DNA of 64,000 nt, taken from positions 1 through 64,000 of the forward strand of contig NZ_JALLIX010000014.1 of NCBI RefSeq assembly GCF_023242365.1, written 5' to 3'. Below are positions 27,605 to 38,475 of this stretch, in pieces. The DNA is from Pseudomonas sp. MWU13-2100 (GTDB lineage Bacteria > Pseudomonadota > Gammaproteobacteria > Pseudomonadales > Pseudomonadaceae). The position numbers were made by a program, and so were the translations under genes. Numbering within the stretch: the stretch's first letter is position 1; the number at the start of each line of letters is the position of its first letter. The notes under the pieces were generated by a model, which worked only from the letters and a program-made list of their open reading frames with translations, was not told the origin of the DNA and ran no database searches.

Positions 27605-27765
27605 CCTGTGGGAGCGGTGCTTGCCCGCGAAGCTTTTAGTGTTCTCACGGGCCTCTTCGCGAGCAAGCTCGGCTCCCACAGGGATCGCGGGTAATCTCGG
27701 CTCCCACAGGAACCGCGGGTAAGCTCTGCTCCCTCAGGGATCGCGACAAGCCCTGCTACAGGCTC
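27605..27765. repeat. REPIN plus three degenerate REP half-units
   Basis: CTGTGGGAGC...GCTTGCCCGCGA (27605-27632) and its inverted partner (27655-27683) form a REPIN. Behind it are three decaying copies of the right half (about 29 bases each: 27684-27710, 27711-27739, 27740-27765), each with a CGGGTAA/GACAAG and CTCCC(A/T)CAGG-like core. It is non-coding and occupies the end of endA and of the convergent lipoprotein gene, where it may act as a transcription or mRNA-stability barrier. Confidence 0.8.
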
Positions 27766-28144
27766 AATAGCCCGGCGCGGGCGCGGCGTTATTTTGCGCC
27801 GAGTTGTCTGCCGGCACCTTGTGCTCCACCACCTCGGAATCCATGTTCTGCTTGTCGGCCAACTGCGCCTTTTTCTGCTCGGCAATCTCCCGGCTCGCGA
27901 ACGGTCCGGCAATGACCTTGCCGTCATCGAGGATCTTGAACGGATAACCATGCTCGATCAGCCAGGCCGTCCAGTCAGTGAGGGCCTTGGTCTTGTCATC
28001 CTTGATCAGCAGGTCCCAGCCGGTAGCCGGCACCGCCGCCGCTACTGGCGTCGCAGCCACTTTCGCCGGCTCGACCTTGTGTCCCGAGCCATCTCCACAA
28101 CCAGCCAGCACCACGAGTGCCACCATCACTGCTATTCTGCGCAC
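27764..28144 (-). CDS. SPOR-like domain lipoprotein
   Basis: This encodes 126 residues from a GTG start at 28144, with GGGAG 7 bases upstream. The signal is lipoprotein-type (V-V-L-A-G-C-G), with Cys16 as probable lipid attachment. About residues 42-110 show a repeated strand-helix pattern with A-W-L-I-E-H-G-Y-P-F-K-I, G-K-V-I-A-G-P-F-A-S-R-E-I-A-E-Q-K-K-A-Q-L, resembling SPOR peptidoglycan-binding domains. The C-terminal tail is Ala/Asn/Pro-rich. Function beyond the likely cell-wall contact is unknown. Confidence 0.75.
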   Translation of the reverse strand: MRRIAVMVALVVLAGCGDGSGHKVEPAKVAATPVAAAVPATGWDLLIKDDKTKALTDWTAWLIEHGYPFKILDDGKVIAGPFASREIAEQKKAQLADKQNMDSEVVEHKVPADNSAQNNAAPAPGY

Positions 28145-28394
28145 AAAGCGTCTCCCGTAATGATCAGTTAATGTGATTTTATCACCTTGCAGCCTGTCTT
28201 AACCTTGTTCCACTGGCTGTGGCGGTCTTATCAGGCTGAATTACCGACGATTTTCCGACCCTGGGGAATTAAATAGAATGAAATGACGTCTGTAATGAAC
28301 CACCCATTCGGATGCACTTAGCGGTATTCTGTGTGTAAGACCTAAGCCAGGAATGCCTGAGAAAGGCGCCTTAGTAACATTCAAGGAGAAAGAC

Positions 28395-28586
28395 ATGCTG
28401 ATACTCACCCGCAAAGTCGGTGAAAGCATCAACATCGGTGACGACATCACGATCACGATTCTGGGCGTTAGCGGCCAGCAAGTCCGGATAGGCATCAATG
28501 CCCCGAAGGACGTAGCCGTGCATCGTGAAGAGATTTACCAGCGCATCCAAGCCGGCCTGACTGCCGGTGACAAAGAGCCAAAGTAA
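28395..28586 (+). CDS. rsmE: CsrA/RsmA-family translational regulator RsmE
   Basis: This encodes 63 residues beginning [20 protein letters not shown]. It is closest to the RsmE sequence I recall from P. fluorescens/protegens ([14 protein letters not shown]), not to RsmA, which has K-C-A-E-S. It binds GGA motifs in hairpin loops over ribosome sites and represses secondary metabolism and exoproduct genes downstream of GacS/GacA, and is titrated by small RNAs. R44 in the V-H-R-E-E-I segment is the RNA-binding arginine of the family. The gene's own Shine-Dalgarno (TCAAGGAGA) resembles a CsrA site, fitting self-repression. Confidence 0.93.
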   Translation: MLILTRKVGESINIGDDITITILGVSGQQVRIGINAPKDVAVHREEIYQRIQAGLTAGDKEPK

Positions 28587-28677
28587 AGCTGCATCCTCGT
28601 CAGCCCGCCGTTTTCAGGGTCGCGGCTGACGAAAGCTCCCCCCTCTCCTTGCTGCTCGCTCAACACCCGCCACTTTC

Positions 28678-29166
28678 TCAACTCCCCAAGGTCAGACCGC
28701 CCGCCGGCAACGGCAGCGCCGTCTTGTAACGCACCTGCTTGAGGGCAAAGCTCGAGCGGATGTTCGCCACCCCCGGTACCTTGGTCAGAAAATCCATCAT
28801 GAAGCGCTCCAGTGACTGGATCGTCGGCACCAGCACACGGATCAGATAGTCCGGGTCCCCGGCCATCAGGTAGCACTCCATCACTTCCGGCCGATCGGCA
28901 ATCGCCGCCTCGAAATGCTGCAACGCCTCTTCCACCTGTTTTTCCAGGCTGACATGGATGAACACGTTGACGTGCAGGCCGAGCAACTCCGGATCGAGCA
29001 AGGTCACCTGCTCGCGAATCAACCCCAGTTCTTCCATGGCCTTGACCCGGTTGAAGCATGGCGTCGGCGACAGGTTGACCGAACGGGCGAGGTCGGCGTT
29101 GGTAATGCGGGCATTCTCCTGAAGGCTGTTGAGAATCCCGATATCGGTGCGATCCAGTTTGCGCAT
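28678..29166 (-). CDS. bkdR: Lrp/AsnC-family regulator BkdR
   Basis: This encodes 162 residues: an N-terminal winged helix ([35 protein letters not shown]) and a C-terminal RAM/AsnC ligand domain. It is divergent from bkdA1, 195 bases apart. In P. putida BkdR activates the bkd operon in response to branched-chain amino acids; the same pairing here supports that role. Confidence 0.93.
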   Translation of the reverse strand: MRKLDRTDIGILNSLQENARITNADLARSVNLSPTPCFNRVKAMEELGLIREQVTLLDPELLGLHVNVFIHVSLEKQVEEALQHFEAAIADRPEVMECYLMAGDPDYLIRVLVPTIQSLERFMMDFLTKVPGVANIRSSFALKQVRYKTALPLPAGGLTLGS

Positions 29167-30597
<1,431 letters not shown>

Positions 30598-30600
30598 GCC

Positions 30601-31656
30601 ATGAACGATCACAGCAAACTGCAAACGGAGAACGCCGTGGCCACCAGCACCATGACCATGATCCAGGCCCTGCGCTCGGCCATGGATGTGATGCTTGAGC
30701 GCGATAGCAACGTGGTGGTGTTCGGCCAGGACGTCGGTTACTTCGGCGGCGTATTCCGCTGCACCGAAGGCCTGCAGAGCAAGTACGGCACCTCGCGGGT
30801 GTTTGACGCCCCGATCTCGGAAAGCGGCATCGTCGGCGTCGCCGTCGGCATGGGCGCCTATGGCCTGCGCCCGGTGGCGGAAATCCAGTTCGCCGACTAC
30901 TTCTACCCGGCCTCCGACCAGATCGTCTCGGAAGCGGCGCGGATACGCTACCGCTCCGCCGGCGAGTTCACCGTACCGATGACCCTGCGCATGCCTTGCG
31001 GCGGCGGCATCTATGGCGGCCAGACCCACAGCCAGAGCCCGGAGGCGATGTTCACGCAGGTCTGCGGGCTGCGCACGGTGATGCCGTCCAACCCCTACGA
31101 CGCCAAGGGTCTGCTGATCGCTTCCATCGAGAACGATGACCCGGTGATCTTTCTCGAACCCAAGCGCCTGTACAACGGCCCGTTCGACGGTCACCACGAG
31201 CGTCCGGTAACCCCCTGGTCCAAGCACCCGGCCAGCGCCGTGCCCGAGGGTTACTACACCGTGCCGCTGGACTGCGCCGCCATTGTCCGTCCAGGCAGTG
31301 AGGTGACCATCCTCACCTACGGCACCACCGTTTATGTGGCCCAGGCCGCCGCCGAGGAAACCGGGGTCGACGCCGAAGTCATCGACTTGCGCAGCCTCTG
31401 GCCGCTGGACCTGGAAACCATCGTCAACTCCGTGAAGAAAACCCGTCGTTGTGTCGTCGTCCACGAAGCCACCCGCACCTGCGGCTTCGGCGCCGAGCTG
31501 ATCGCCCTGGTCCAGGAGCATTGCTTCCATTACCTGGAAGCGCCGATCGAGCGCGTCACCGGTTGGGACACGCCCTACCCCCACGCACAGGAATGGGCTT
31601 ATTTCCCAGGTCCGGTACGCGTCGGTGCGGCCTTGAAACGGGTCATGGAGGTCTGA
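30601..31656 (+). CDS. bkdA2: Branched-chain 2-oxoacid dehydrogenase E1 beta subunit
   Basis: This encodes 351 residues, starting 3 bases after bkdA1. Transketolase pyrimidine domain (F-G-Q-D-V-G-Y-F-G-G-V-F-R, F-D-A-P-I-S-E-S-G-I-V-G) and C-terminal transketolase domain (R-C-V-V-V-H-E-A-T-R-T-C-G). It forms the E1 heterotetramer with BkdA1. Confidence 0.97.
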   Translation: MNDHSKLQTENAVATSTMTMIQALRSAMDVMLERDSNVVVFGQDVGYFGGVFRCTEGLQSKYGTSRVFDAPISESGIVGVAVGMGAYGLRPVAEIQFADYFYPASDQIVSEAARIRYRSAGEFTVPMTLRMPCGGGIYGGQTHSQSPEAMFTQVCGLRTVMPSNPYDAKGLLIASIENDDPVIFLEPKRLYNGPFDGHHERPVTPWSKHPASAVPEGYYTVPLDCAAIVRPGSEVTILTYGTTVYVAQAAAEETGVDAEVIDLRSLWPLDLETIVNSVKKTRRCVVVHEATRTCGFGAELIALVQEHCFHYLEAPIERVTGWDTPYPHAQEWAYFPGPVRVGAALKRVMEV

Positions 31657-32937
31657 ATGGGTACTCATATCATCAAGATGCCGGATATCGGTGAAGGCAT
31701 CGCCGAAGTCGAACTGTCGCAATGGCACGTCAAGGTCGGTGACCTGGTGGTCGAAGACCAGGTGCTGGCGGACGTCATGACCGACAAGGCCATGGTCGAT
31801 ATCCCCTCGCCGGTCCACGGCAAGGTGATTGCCCTGGGCGGCGTGCCCGGTGAAGTCATGGCGGTCGGCAGCGTGCTGATCAGCATTGAGGTGGAAGGCG
31901 CCGGCAACCTGCGCGAAGGCGCTGAAGCGCCGGCAGCGAAAGCAGCGCCGGCGGCCGTCGTGGAAAAGCCGGTTGCCGAACCTGAAGCCGCGAGCACGCC
32001 CGTCGCCAGACCCGCGTCGACCAAGGCCGCCGTGCCGCGCCCGGCCCCGGTGGCCCGTGCCGCCGACGAACGTCCGCTGGCCTCTCCCGCCGTGCGCAAG
32101 CGCGCCTGGGATGCCGGGATCGAACTGCGTTTCGTCCACGGCAGCGGCCCGGCCGGGCGCATTCTGCACGATGACCTCGACGCTTACCTGGCTCAATCCG
32201 AGCAACCGGCTCCAGCGGTCGCCAGCTATGCCAAGCGCACCGACGAACAGCAGATCCCGGTGATCGGCCTGCGCCGCAAGATCGCCCAGCGCATGCAGGA
32301 CGCCAAGCGTCGCGCCGCACACTTCAGCTATGTCGAGGAAGTGGATGTCACCGCCCTGGAAGAGCTGCGGGTGCACCTGAACCACAAGTACGGCGACAGC
32401 CGCGGCAAACTGACCCTGCTGCCGTTCCTGGTACGGGCGATGGTCGTGGCGCTGCGGGATTTCCCGCAGATCAACGTGCGCTATGACGACGAGGCCCAGG
32501 TCATCACCCGCCATGGCGCGGTGCATGTCGGGGTGGCCGCGCAGACCGACGGCGGCCTGATGGTGCCGGTGGTGCGCCACGCCGAGAGCCTCAACCTGTG
32601 GGGCACTTCGGACGAGATCAACCGCCTGGCCCAGGCCGCCCGTAGCGGCAAGGCCAGTCGCGAGGAGATGTCCGGCTCGACCATCACCCTGACCAGTCTC
32701 GGGGCGTTGGGCGGGATTGTCAGCACGCCGGTGCTGAACCTGCCGGAAGTGGCCATTGTCGGGGTCAACCGCATTGTCGAGCGGCCCGTGGTCATCAAGG
32801 GTCAGATCGTCATCCGCAAGATGATGAACCTGTCCAGTTCCTTCGATCACCGCGTGGTCGACGGCATGGACGCGGCCCAATTCATCCAGGCCATTCGCGG
32901 CTTGCTCGAACAACCCGCCAGCCTGTTTGTGGAGTGA
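31657..32937 (+). CDS. bkdB: Branched-chain 2-oxoacid dehydrogenase E2 (lipoamide acyltransferase)
   Basis: This encodes 426 residues, immediately after bkdA2. Lipoyl domain 1-80 with lipoylated K44 (M-T-D-K-A-M); an Ala/Pro-rich linker; peripheral subunit-binding domain about 135-172 ([10 protein letters not shown]); catalytic domain with the [10 protein letters not shown] active site. It transfers acyl groups from lipoamide to CoA. Confidence 0.97.
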   Translation: MGTHIIKMPDIGEGIAEVELSQWHVKVGDLVVEDQVLADVMTDKAMVDIPSPVHGKVIALGGVPGEVMAVGSVLISIEVEGAGNLREGAEAPAAKAAPAAVVEKPVAEPEAASTPVARPASTKAAVPRPAPVARAADERPLASPAVRKRAWDAGIELRFVHGSGPAGRILHDDLDAYLAQSEQPAPAVASYAKRTDEQQIPVIGLRRKIAQRMQDAKRRAAHFSYVEEVDVTALEELRVHLNHKYGDSRGKLTLLPFLVRAMVVALRDFPQINVRYDDEAQVITRHGAVHVGVAAQTDGGLMVPVVRHAESLNLWGTSDEINRLAQAARSGKASREEMSGSTITLTSLGALGGIVSTPVLNLPEVAIVGVNRIVERPVVIKGQIVIRKMMNLSSSFDHRVVDGMDAAQFIQAIRGLLEQPASLFVE

Positions 32938-32939
32938 TC

Positions 32940-34328
32940 ATGCAACAGACCCAAAACACCACGCTGTTGATCATCGGCGGCGGCCCCGGCGGTTATGTCG
33001 CGGCGATTCGTGCCGGCCAGTTGGGCATTCCCACCGTGCTGGTGGAAGGCCAGGCGCTGGGCGGCACCTGCCTGAACGTCGGCTGCATTCCGTCCAAGGC
33101 GCTGATTCATGTCGCCGAGCAGTTCCATACCACCCGAAGCTACAGTGGCGGCACCTCGCCGCTGGGGATCAAGGTGTCGGCACCGACCCTGGATATCGGC
33201 AAGAGCGTCGAGTGGAAGGACGCGATTGTCGACCGCCTGACCAGCGGCGTCGCCGCGTTGTTGAAGAAGAACGGGGTCAAGGTGATCCATGGCTGGGCCA
33301 ACGTCATCGACGGCAAACATGTCGAGGTCGACGGCCTGCGTATCCAGTGCGAGCACCTGCTGCTGGCCAGCGGTTCGCAGACGGTGAACCTGCCGATGCT
33401 GCCGCTCGGCGGGCCGATCATTTCCTCCACTGAAGCCCTGGCGCCGACTTCGATTCCCAAGCGCCTGACCGTGGTCGGCGCCGGCTATATCGGCCTGGAG
33501 CTGGGGATTGCCTACCGCAAGCTGGGGGCCGAGGTCACGGTGGTCGAGGCGCGCGAGCGGATCCTGCCGACCTATGACCGCGAGTTGACCCAGCCGGTGG
33601 CCGAGTCGATCAAGGCCCTGGGTATTACCGTGCATCTGGGGCATAGCGTCGAGAGCTTCGATGCGGCGTCAAGCACCTTGTCGGTGCGCGATCCCCAGGG
33701 TGAAACCCTGCAACTGGTAACCGACCAGGTGCTGGTGGCCGTAGGGCGCAAGCCACGGACCCAGGGCTGGAACCTTGAAGCCCTGGCATTGGACATGAAC
33801 GGCGCGGCGATCAAGATCGACAACCGTTGCCAGACCAGCATGCGCAATGTCTGGGCCATCGGCGACCTGACCGGCGAACCGATGCTGGCGCACCGGGCCA
33901 TGGCCCAGGGCGAGATGGTTGCCGAGCTGATTGCCGGGCAGCATCGTGAATTCAATCCGACGGCGATTGCGGCGGTGTGCTTTACCGATCCGGAGTTGGT
34001 GGTGGTCGGTAAAACCCCGGATGAAGCCAAGGCCGCCGGGCTGGATTGCCTGGTCTCGAGCTTCCCGTTTGCCGCCAACGGGCGGGCCATGACCCTGGAA
34101 TCGAAAAGCGGTTTCGTCCGGGTGGTGGCGCGGCGTGACAATCATCTGATCGTCGGCTGGCAGGCGGTGGGGGCCGGGGTGTCGGAACTGGCGGCGGCGT
34201 TCGGGCAATCCCTGGAAATGGGTGCCTGCCTGGAAGATATCGCCGGGACCATCCATGCCCATCCGACCCTGGGTGAAGCGGTGCAGGAAGCGGCGCTGCG
34301 GGCGTTGGGGCATGCGTTGCACCTCTAG
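32940..34328 (+). CDS. lpdV: Lipoamide dehydrogenase specific for the branched-chain complex (E3, LPD-val)
   Basis: This encodes 462 residues from ATG 32940, with GGAG 5 bases upstream inside bkdB. FAD motif [10 protein letters not shown], redox disulfide C44-L-N-V-G-C49, NAD motif [10 protein letters not shown], and C-terminal catalytic H-A-H-P-T-L-G-E. It reoxidises E2 lipoamide with NAD+. Its place at the end of the bkd operon marks it as LpdV rather than the Lpd of pyruvate dehydrogenase. Confidence 0.97.
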   Translation: MQQTQNTTLLIIGGGPGGYVAAIRAGQLGIPTVLVEGQALGGTCLNVGCIPSKALIHVAEQFHTTRSYSGGTSPLGIKVSAPTLDIGKSVEWKDAIVDRLTSGVAALLKKNGVKVIHGWANVIDGKHVEVDGLRIQCEHLLLASGSQTVNLPMLPLGGPIISSTEALAPTSIPKRLTVVGAGYIGLELGIAYRKLGAEVTVVEARERILPTYDRELTQPVAESIKALGITVHLGHSVESFDAASSTLSVRDPQGETLQLVTDQVLVAVGRKPRTQGWNLEALALDMNGAAIKIDNRCQTSMRNVWAIGDLTGEPMLAHRAMAQGEMVAELIAGQHREFNPTAIAAVCFTDPELVVVGKTPDEAKAAGLDCLVSSFPFAANGRAMTLESKSGFVRVVARRDNHLIVGWQAVGAGVSELAAAFGQSLEMGACLEDIAGTIHAHPTLGEAVQEAALRALGHALHL

Positions 34329-34360
34329 GCACCGCTGATCCATGGGTTGAACACGGACAC

Positions 34361-34452
34361 TGTGGGAGCGGAGCTTGCCCGCGAAGAACGATAACGCGGT
34401 GTATCTGCTGCTCCGCGTGTCCTCGAGATTCGCGGGCAAGCTCCGCTCCCAC
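34361..34452. repeat. REPIN downstream of lpdV
   Basis: TGTGGGAGC...TTGCCCGCGAA (34361-34386) and the inverted copy TTCGCGGGCAA...GCTCCCACA (34428-34452) flank a 41-base loop. It is a typical Pseudomonas REP doublet at the end of an operon. Confidence 0.85.
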
Positions 34453-34545
34453 AAAAGCAGGGCCCGCGTCCTCCCACAAAAGCAGGGCCCGCGTCCTCCC
34501 ACAAAAGCCCGGCCCGCGTCCTCCCACATAAAACGGGTCCGAGCC
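34447..34545. repeat. 25-base tandem repeat growing from the REP end
   Basis: The unit TCCCACAAAAGCAGGGCCCGCG + TCC (25 bases) occurs at 34447-34471 and 34472-34496 (identical), 34497-34521 (AGCCC instead of AGCAGGG start, two changes), then a partial copy at 34522-34545. The first 9 bases of each unit are the terminal bases of the REP, so this is a local tandem amplification of a REP end. It is not a CRISPR array, since the units abut without spacers. Confidence 0.85.
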
Positions 34546-34555
34546 CCTCCAAGCG

Positions 34556-35341
34556 TCAGTCCCGGTAGTCCGGGGCCACCCGATCCAGCAAGCGCAACAT
34601 CGCCGCCCACGCCAATCCCATGGCACCCGGGTCGCTCAACTGCCCCTCCTCCACCGGCCGGCCCGGGTCATTGAACTGGCGCTCGGTATGGGCGCACACC
34701 GCGTCCGACGGCAACACCAGCTCCCCGCACGCCTGGGCCGCGATCTGGATCTCGCAGGCTTTCTCCAGGTAATACATGCGGAAAAACGCCTGGGCCACAC
34801 TCTCGCCCACCGTCAACAAACCATGGTTGCGCAACAGCATCACCGACTTGTCGCCCAAGTCGCGCACCAGGCGCGCCTGCTCGTCCAGGTCCAGCGCCAC
34901 GCCTTCATAGTCGTGATAAGCCGTGCGCCCGAAGAACTCCATGGACATCTGGTTCACCGGCAACAACCCGCACTTGAGCGCCGCCACCGCGCAACCCGCG
35001 CGGGTATGGGTGTGCAGCACGCATTGCGCATCCGCACGGGCGCCATGAATCGCACTGTGAATCACAAACCCGGCCGGATTCACCGGATACGGCGAATCCT
35101 CTACCGCCCGGCCGTCCAGGCCGATTTTCACCAGGCTCGACGCAGTGATTTCCTCGAACATCAGCCCATAGGGGTTGATCAGAAAATGATGCTCGGGCCC
35201 CGGCAAACGCAGGGATATATGGGTGAAGATCAAGTCGGTCATGCGAAAGTGCGCGATCAACCGGTAACAGGCCGCCAGTTGCTCGCGCAATTGACGCTCG
35301 ATGGCCACCGGTGCGGCAGCGGTGTGCAGAAGGTCGTTCAA
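34556..35341 (-). CDS. Class II aldolase/adducin family protein
   Basis: This encodes 261 residues from a TTG at 35341, preceded by GAGGGAG at 9 bases. The frame is open to 35596, but that part runs through a REP doublet and is unlikely to be translated, and 261 residues is the common family size. The zinc-site histidines are in V-L-H-T-H-T-R-A-G and in M-L-L-R-N-H-G-L, the catalytic-type acid is in F-E-E-I-T-A-S-S-L-V-K-I, and F-T-H-I-S is the N-terminal motif. Substrate unknown; family members cleave or epimerise sugar phosphates or are decarboxylases. Confidence 0.85.
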   Translation of the reverse strand: MNDLLHTAAAPVAIERQLREQLAACYRLIAHFRMTDLIFTHISLRLPGPEHHFLINPYGLMFEEITASSLVKIGLDGRAVEDSPYPVNPAGFVIHSAIHGARADAQCVLHTHTRAGCAVAALKCGLLPVNQMSMEFFGRTAYHDYEGVALDLDEQARLVRDLGDKSVMLLRNHGLLTVGESVAQAFFRMYYLEKACEIQIAAQACGELVLPSDAVCAHTERQFNDPGRPVEEGQLSDPGAMGLAWAAMLRLLDRVAPDYRD

Positions 35342-35451
35342 GCGGATGACTCCCTCAGGCAGATAGATCGAATCATACAACTGCTGTGCCAGAAAGGCGC
35401 CCGCGGGCCCTAATGCCAGCCAGTTAACACAATCTGGAGCCAAGCGCGGTC

Positions 35452-35586
35452 TTGTGGCGAGCGGGCTTGCCCGCGCCGCGCTGCAAAGCGGCCCTAAAAC
35501 CAGCGATCGTAATGTGTCAGGTAGAACATGGTGATCGGATTTGCGACTGCTTCGCAGCCGAGCGCGGGCAAGCCCGCTCGCCACAA
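35452..35586. repeat. REPIN upstream of the aldolase gene
   Basis: TTGTGGCGAGCGGGCTTGCC + CGCG (35452-35475) and its exact inverse (35563-35586), 24 bp each, flank an 87-base loop. It is a different REP subtype (GTGGCGAGCGGG) from the GTGGGAGCGG type elsewhere in the window. It separates the aldolase gene from alkC. Confidence 0.88.
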
Positions 35587-35685
35587 ATCCGGGCAAGACT
35601 TGGGATCATCGAGTATCGGGATGCCCCCACCTCAACACTCGCCAAGTGCCTTATACTGCGGCCCTTTCAAGGATTGGAGCAGGCC

Positions 35686-36786
35686 ATGAGCACCGAACCA
35701 GCCGCCCCGGCGCTGAAGGAAATCTTCAACAGCGAACGCCTGCTGCATATCGCCAATGAAATGCGCGCGGTGTACCCCGATTTCGACAGCGCCGGCTTTA
35801 TCAGCCGCACCCACCAGGGTCTCGACGATCTGTCGATCATGCAGCGCCTGGCCCGGGTCAGCGAAAGCCTGCACGCGGTGCTGCCGCTGAGCTACAAGCA
35901 GTCCCTCCAGCTGCTGCGCCAGCTCGCCCCGCGCCTGAACAGCGGCTTTGTCAGCATGTGCCTGCCACACTATGTGGCGAGCTACGGTAGCCAGGACTTC
36001 GAGCTGTCGATGGACGCGCTGAAGTACTTCACCGCCTTCGGCTCTTCGGAGTTCGCCATACGGCATTTCCTGCTCAGTGATTTCGAACGCACCCTGGCGC
36101 TGATGAAAAGCTGGGCCCGGGACCCCGACGAACACGTCCGCCGCCTCGCCAGCGAAGGCTCGCGACCACGTCTGCCGTGGTCCTTCCGGCTGGCCCAGAT
36201 CCAGTCCGACCCAAGCCTCGCCGCTGAAATACTCGAGACTCTCAAGGCGGACGACAGCCTGTACGTGCGCAAATCGGTGGCCAACCACCTCAACGACATC
36301 ACCAAGGAACATCCTGACTGGGTGCTGGAACTGATCGAGGGCTGGTCACTGGACGACCCGCGCACCGCCTGGATCGCCCGTCACGCCTTACGCAGCCTGA
36401 TCAAACAGGGCAATTCACGGGCCCTCACGCTGATGGGGGCCGGCGCCAAGGCCGAGGTCGAAGTGTCGGACTTGAAGGTCGAGCCCACCGTGATCCGTCT
36501 TGGCGACAGCGTCACCCTGTCTTTCACCCTGGCCTCCACCGCAGCCGCCAATCAGAAACTGGTGATCGACTACGCTATCGACTACGTGAAGGCCTCGGGC
36601 GCCACCTCGAGCAAGGTCTTCAAGCTCAAGACCCTGCACCTGGCCGCAGGTACCCGTGAAACCCTGAGCCGGCGCCAGCACATCCGTGAACTGACCACCC
36701 GCAAGCACTACAGCGGTCATCACGCCGTGCATTTGCTGGTCAATGGCGAGCGCCTGGGCAGCAGCGGTTTCGATATTCTCGAATAA
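35686..36786 (+). CDS. alkC: DNA alkylation repair glycosylase AlkC
   Basis: This encodes 366 residues from ATG 35686. About residues 1-255 are HEAT-like helical repeats (DPDEHVRRLASEGSRPRLPWS, D-D-S-L-Y-V-R-K-S-V-A-N-H-L-N-D-I), the ALK/AlkD superfamily fold. The last 100 residues are a beta-rich Ig-like domain (D-L-K-V-E-P-T-V-I-R-L-G-D-S-V), the feature that separates AlkC from AlkD. AlkC removes 3-methylcytosine and 3-methyladenine without flipping the base; the structurally studied AlkC came from P. fluorescens. Cytoplasmic and monocistronic. Confidence 0.92.
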   Translation: MSTEPAAPALKEIFNSERLLHIANEMRAVYPDFDSAGFISRTHQGLDDLSIMQRLARVSESLHAVLPLSYKQSLQLLRQLAPRLNSGFVSMCLPHYVASYGSQDFELSMDALKYFTAFGSSEFAIRHFLLSDFERTLALMKSWARDPDEHVRRLASEGSRPRLPWSFRLAQIQSDPSLAAEILETLKADDSLYVRKSVANHLNDITKEHPDWVLELIEGWSLDDPRTAWIARHALRSLIKQGNSRALTLMGAGAKAEVEVSDLKVEPTVIRLGDSVTLSFTLASTAAANQKLVIDYAIDYVKASGATSSKVFKLKTLHLAAGTRETLSRRQHIRELTTRKHYSGHHAVHLLVNGERLGSSGFDILE

Positions 36787-36896
36787 GCCGGCCTGCCGGC
36801 GATGGCGTCCTCAAGGTCAGTGCCTACCGATTGAGCTTCACGCAAATGAAGGGTGTTGCAGTAGAATCGCGACCTCTTTTTTTCCAGGGCCCCGCC

Positions 36897-38273
36897 ATGA
36901 CCGCTCACCAGACTCCGCCCGCCGCCGAGCCCCAGGCCAGCGAACTGATCCTCGGCCTTGAGGATCGCCCAAGCCTGCCGATCGGCATTCTGGCGGCGTT
37001 GCAGCACTTGCTGGCGATCATCGTGCCCATCGTCACTCCCGGCCTGCTGATCTGCCAGGCCCTGGGCGTGTCGGCGCGGGACACCAACCTGATCGTCTCG
37101 ATGTCCCTGGTGATCTCCGGCATCGCCACCTTCGTCCAGTGCCGCCGCTTCGGCCCCTTCGGCGCCGGGCTGTTGATCGTCCAGGGCACCAGTTTCAACT
37201 TCGTCGGCCCGCTGATTGCCGGCGGCGCGCTGATGGTCAAGCAAGGCTCGCCGGTGGAAGCGGTGATGGCCGCCATTTTCGGCGTGGTCATCGCCGGCTC
37301 CTTCGTCGAGATGGGCATCTCGCGGATCCTGCCCTTCGTCAAGCGCATGATCACTCCGCTGGTGACCGGCATTGTCGTGCTGATGATCGGCCTGACCCTG
37401 ATCAAGGTCGGCCTGATCAGCATGGGCGGCGGCTTCAGCGCCATGGCCAACGGCACCTTCGCCAACGGCGAGAACCTGCTGCTGTCGGGCATGGTGCTGG
37501 CGATCATCGTGGCCCTCAACCGCATCCCGCTGGTGTGGATGCGCAGCTGCGCCATCGTCATCGCCCTGGCGGTCGGCTATGCCCTGGCCGGTTACCTGGG
37601 CCGCCTGAACTTCACCGGCATGCACGAGGCCGCGCTGTTCCAGATCCCCATGCCACTGCACTTCGGCCTGGGGTTCTCCTGGGCGCTGTTCATTCCGATG
37701 CTGGTGATCTACCTGGTAACCTCCCTGGAAGCCATCGGCGACGTCACCGCCACCAGCAAGGTCTCGCGCCAGCCGGTGGAAGGCCCTCTGTGGATGCAAA
37801 GGATCAAGGGCGGCGTGCTGGTCAACGGCGCCAACTCTTTGCTCGCCGGGCTGTTCAACACCTTCCCCAGTTCGATCTTCGCCCAGAACAACGGGGTGAT
37901 TCAGCTGACCGGCATCGCCAGCCGGCATATCGGCAAGTGGATCGCCCTGATGCTGGTGCTACTCGGCCTGTTCCCTTCGGTGGCCGGCGCGATCCAGGCG
38001 GTGCCCGAGCCGGTGCTCGGTGGCGCGGCGATGGTGATGTTCGGCGCGGTGGCGGCCTCGGGGATCAATATCCTCGCCAGCATCCACCTCGACCGCCGGG
38101 CGCTGCTGATCATCGCCGTATCCCTGGCCCTGGGCCTCGGCGTCTCCCAGGTACCGGAATTCCTCGCCCATATGCCGGCGGCGCTACGTAACGTGCTGGA
38201 GTCCGGCGTGGCCACCGGCGGCATCTGCGCGCTGCTGCTGAACTGGTTCCTGCCAGAAGCGCCAAAAGCTTGA
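36897..38273 (+). CDS. NCS2-family xanthine/uracil permease
   Basis: This encodes 458 residues from ATG 36897 (MTAHQTPPA); ATG codons upstream have no better ribosome site. About 12-14 membrane helices. NCS2 motifs: G-L-Q-H-L-type start (A-A-L-Q-H-L-L-A-I-I-V-P), Q-G-T-S-F-N-F-V-G-P, S-L-E-A-I-G-D-V-T-A-T-S, and N-T-F-P-S-S-I-F-A-Q-N-N-G-V-I-Q-L-T-G. A proton-coupled purine or pyrimidine base importer; the base (xanthine, urate, uracil) is not decided by the motifs I can read. Confidence 0.92.
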   Translation: MTAHQTPPAAEPQASELILGLEDRPSLPIGILAALQHLLAIIVPIVTPGLLICQALGVSARDTNLIVSMSLVISGIATFVQCRRFGPFGAGLLIVQGTSFNFVGPLIAGGALMVKQGSPVEAVMAAIFGVVIAGSFVEMGISRILPFVKRMITPLVTGIVVLMIGLTLIKVGLISMGGGFSAMANGTFANGENLLLSGMVLAIIVALNRIPLVWMRSCAIVIALAVGYALAGYLGRLNFTGMHEAALFQIPMPLHFGLGFSWALFIPMLVIYLVTSLEAIGDVTATSKVSRQPVEGPLWMQRIKGGVLVNGANSLLAGLFNTFPSSIFAQNNGVIQLTGIASRHIGKWIALMLVLLGLFPSVAGAIQAVPEPVLGGAAMVMFGAVAASGINILASIHLDRRALLIIAVSLALGLGVSQVPEFLAHMPAALRNVLESGVATGGICALLLNWFLPEAPKA

Positions 38274-38283
38274 TGGGCGACAC

Positions 38284-38307
38284 CGGCGGCGGCCTTGAAA
38301 GCCGCCG
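38284..38307 (+). terminator. Hairpin after the purine/pyrimidine permease
   Basis: CGGCGGC (38284-38290) pairs with GCCGCCG (38301-38307), 10-base loop, 10 bases after the permease stop. Only TCTTG follows, so it is a weak intrinsic terminator at best. Confidence 0.5.
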
Positions 38308-38475
38308 TCTTGAGCCTTCCAGCCGGAAAAAAACCTGACCGAAATCAGACTCTTATTAAACTAAAGTTCATGTCCCTCAGAGGGCTTTTGACTCGGAACT
38401 GTCACATACCGTCCCTTTAATTGTTTCAAGAGTTTGCAGCTCTTATTTCAATTCTGTGACTAGGATCCGAACCCA

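Noticed and set aside
34447..34545. CRISPR-like repeats
   Set aside because: The 25-base units are contiguous with no spacers, start inside a REP, and no cas gene is nearby.
35342..35596. N-terminal extension of the class II aldolase to 346 residues
   Set aside because: The extension translates a REP doublet and has no ribosome site; the TTG at 35341 has GAGGGAG and gives the usual family length.
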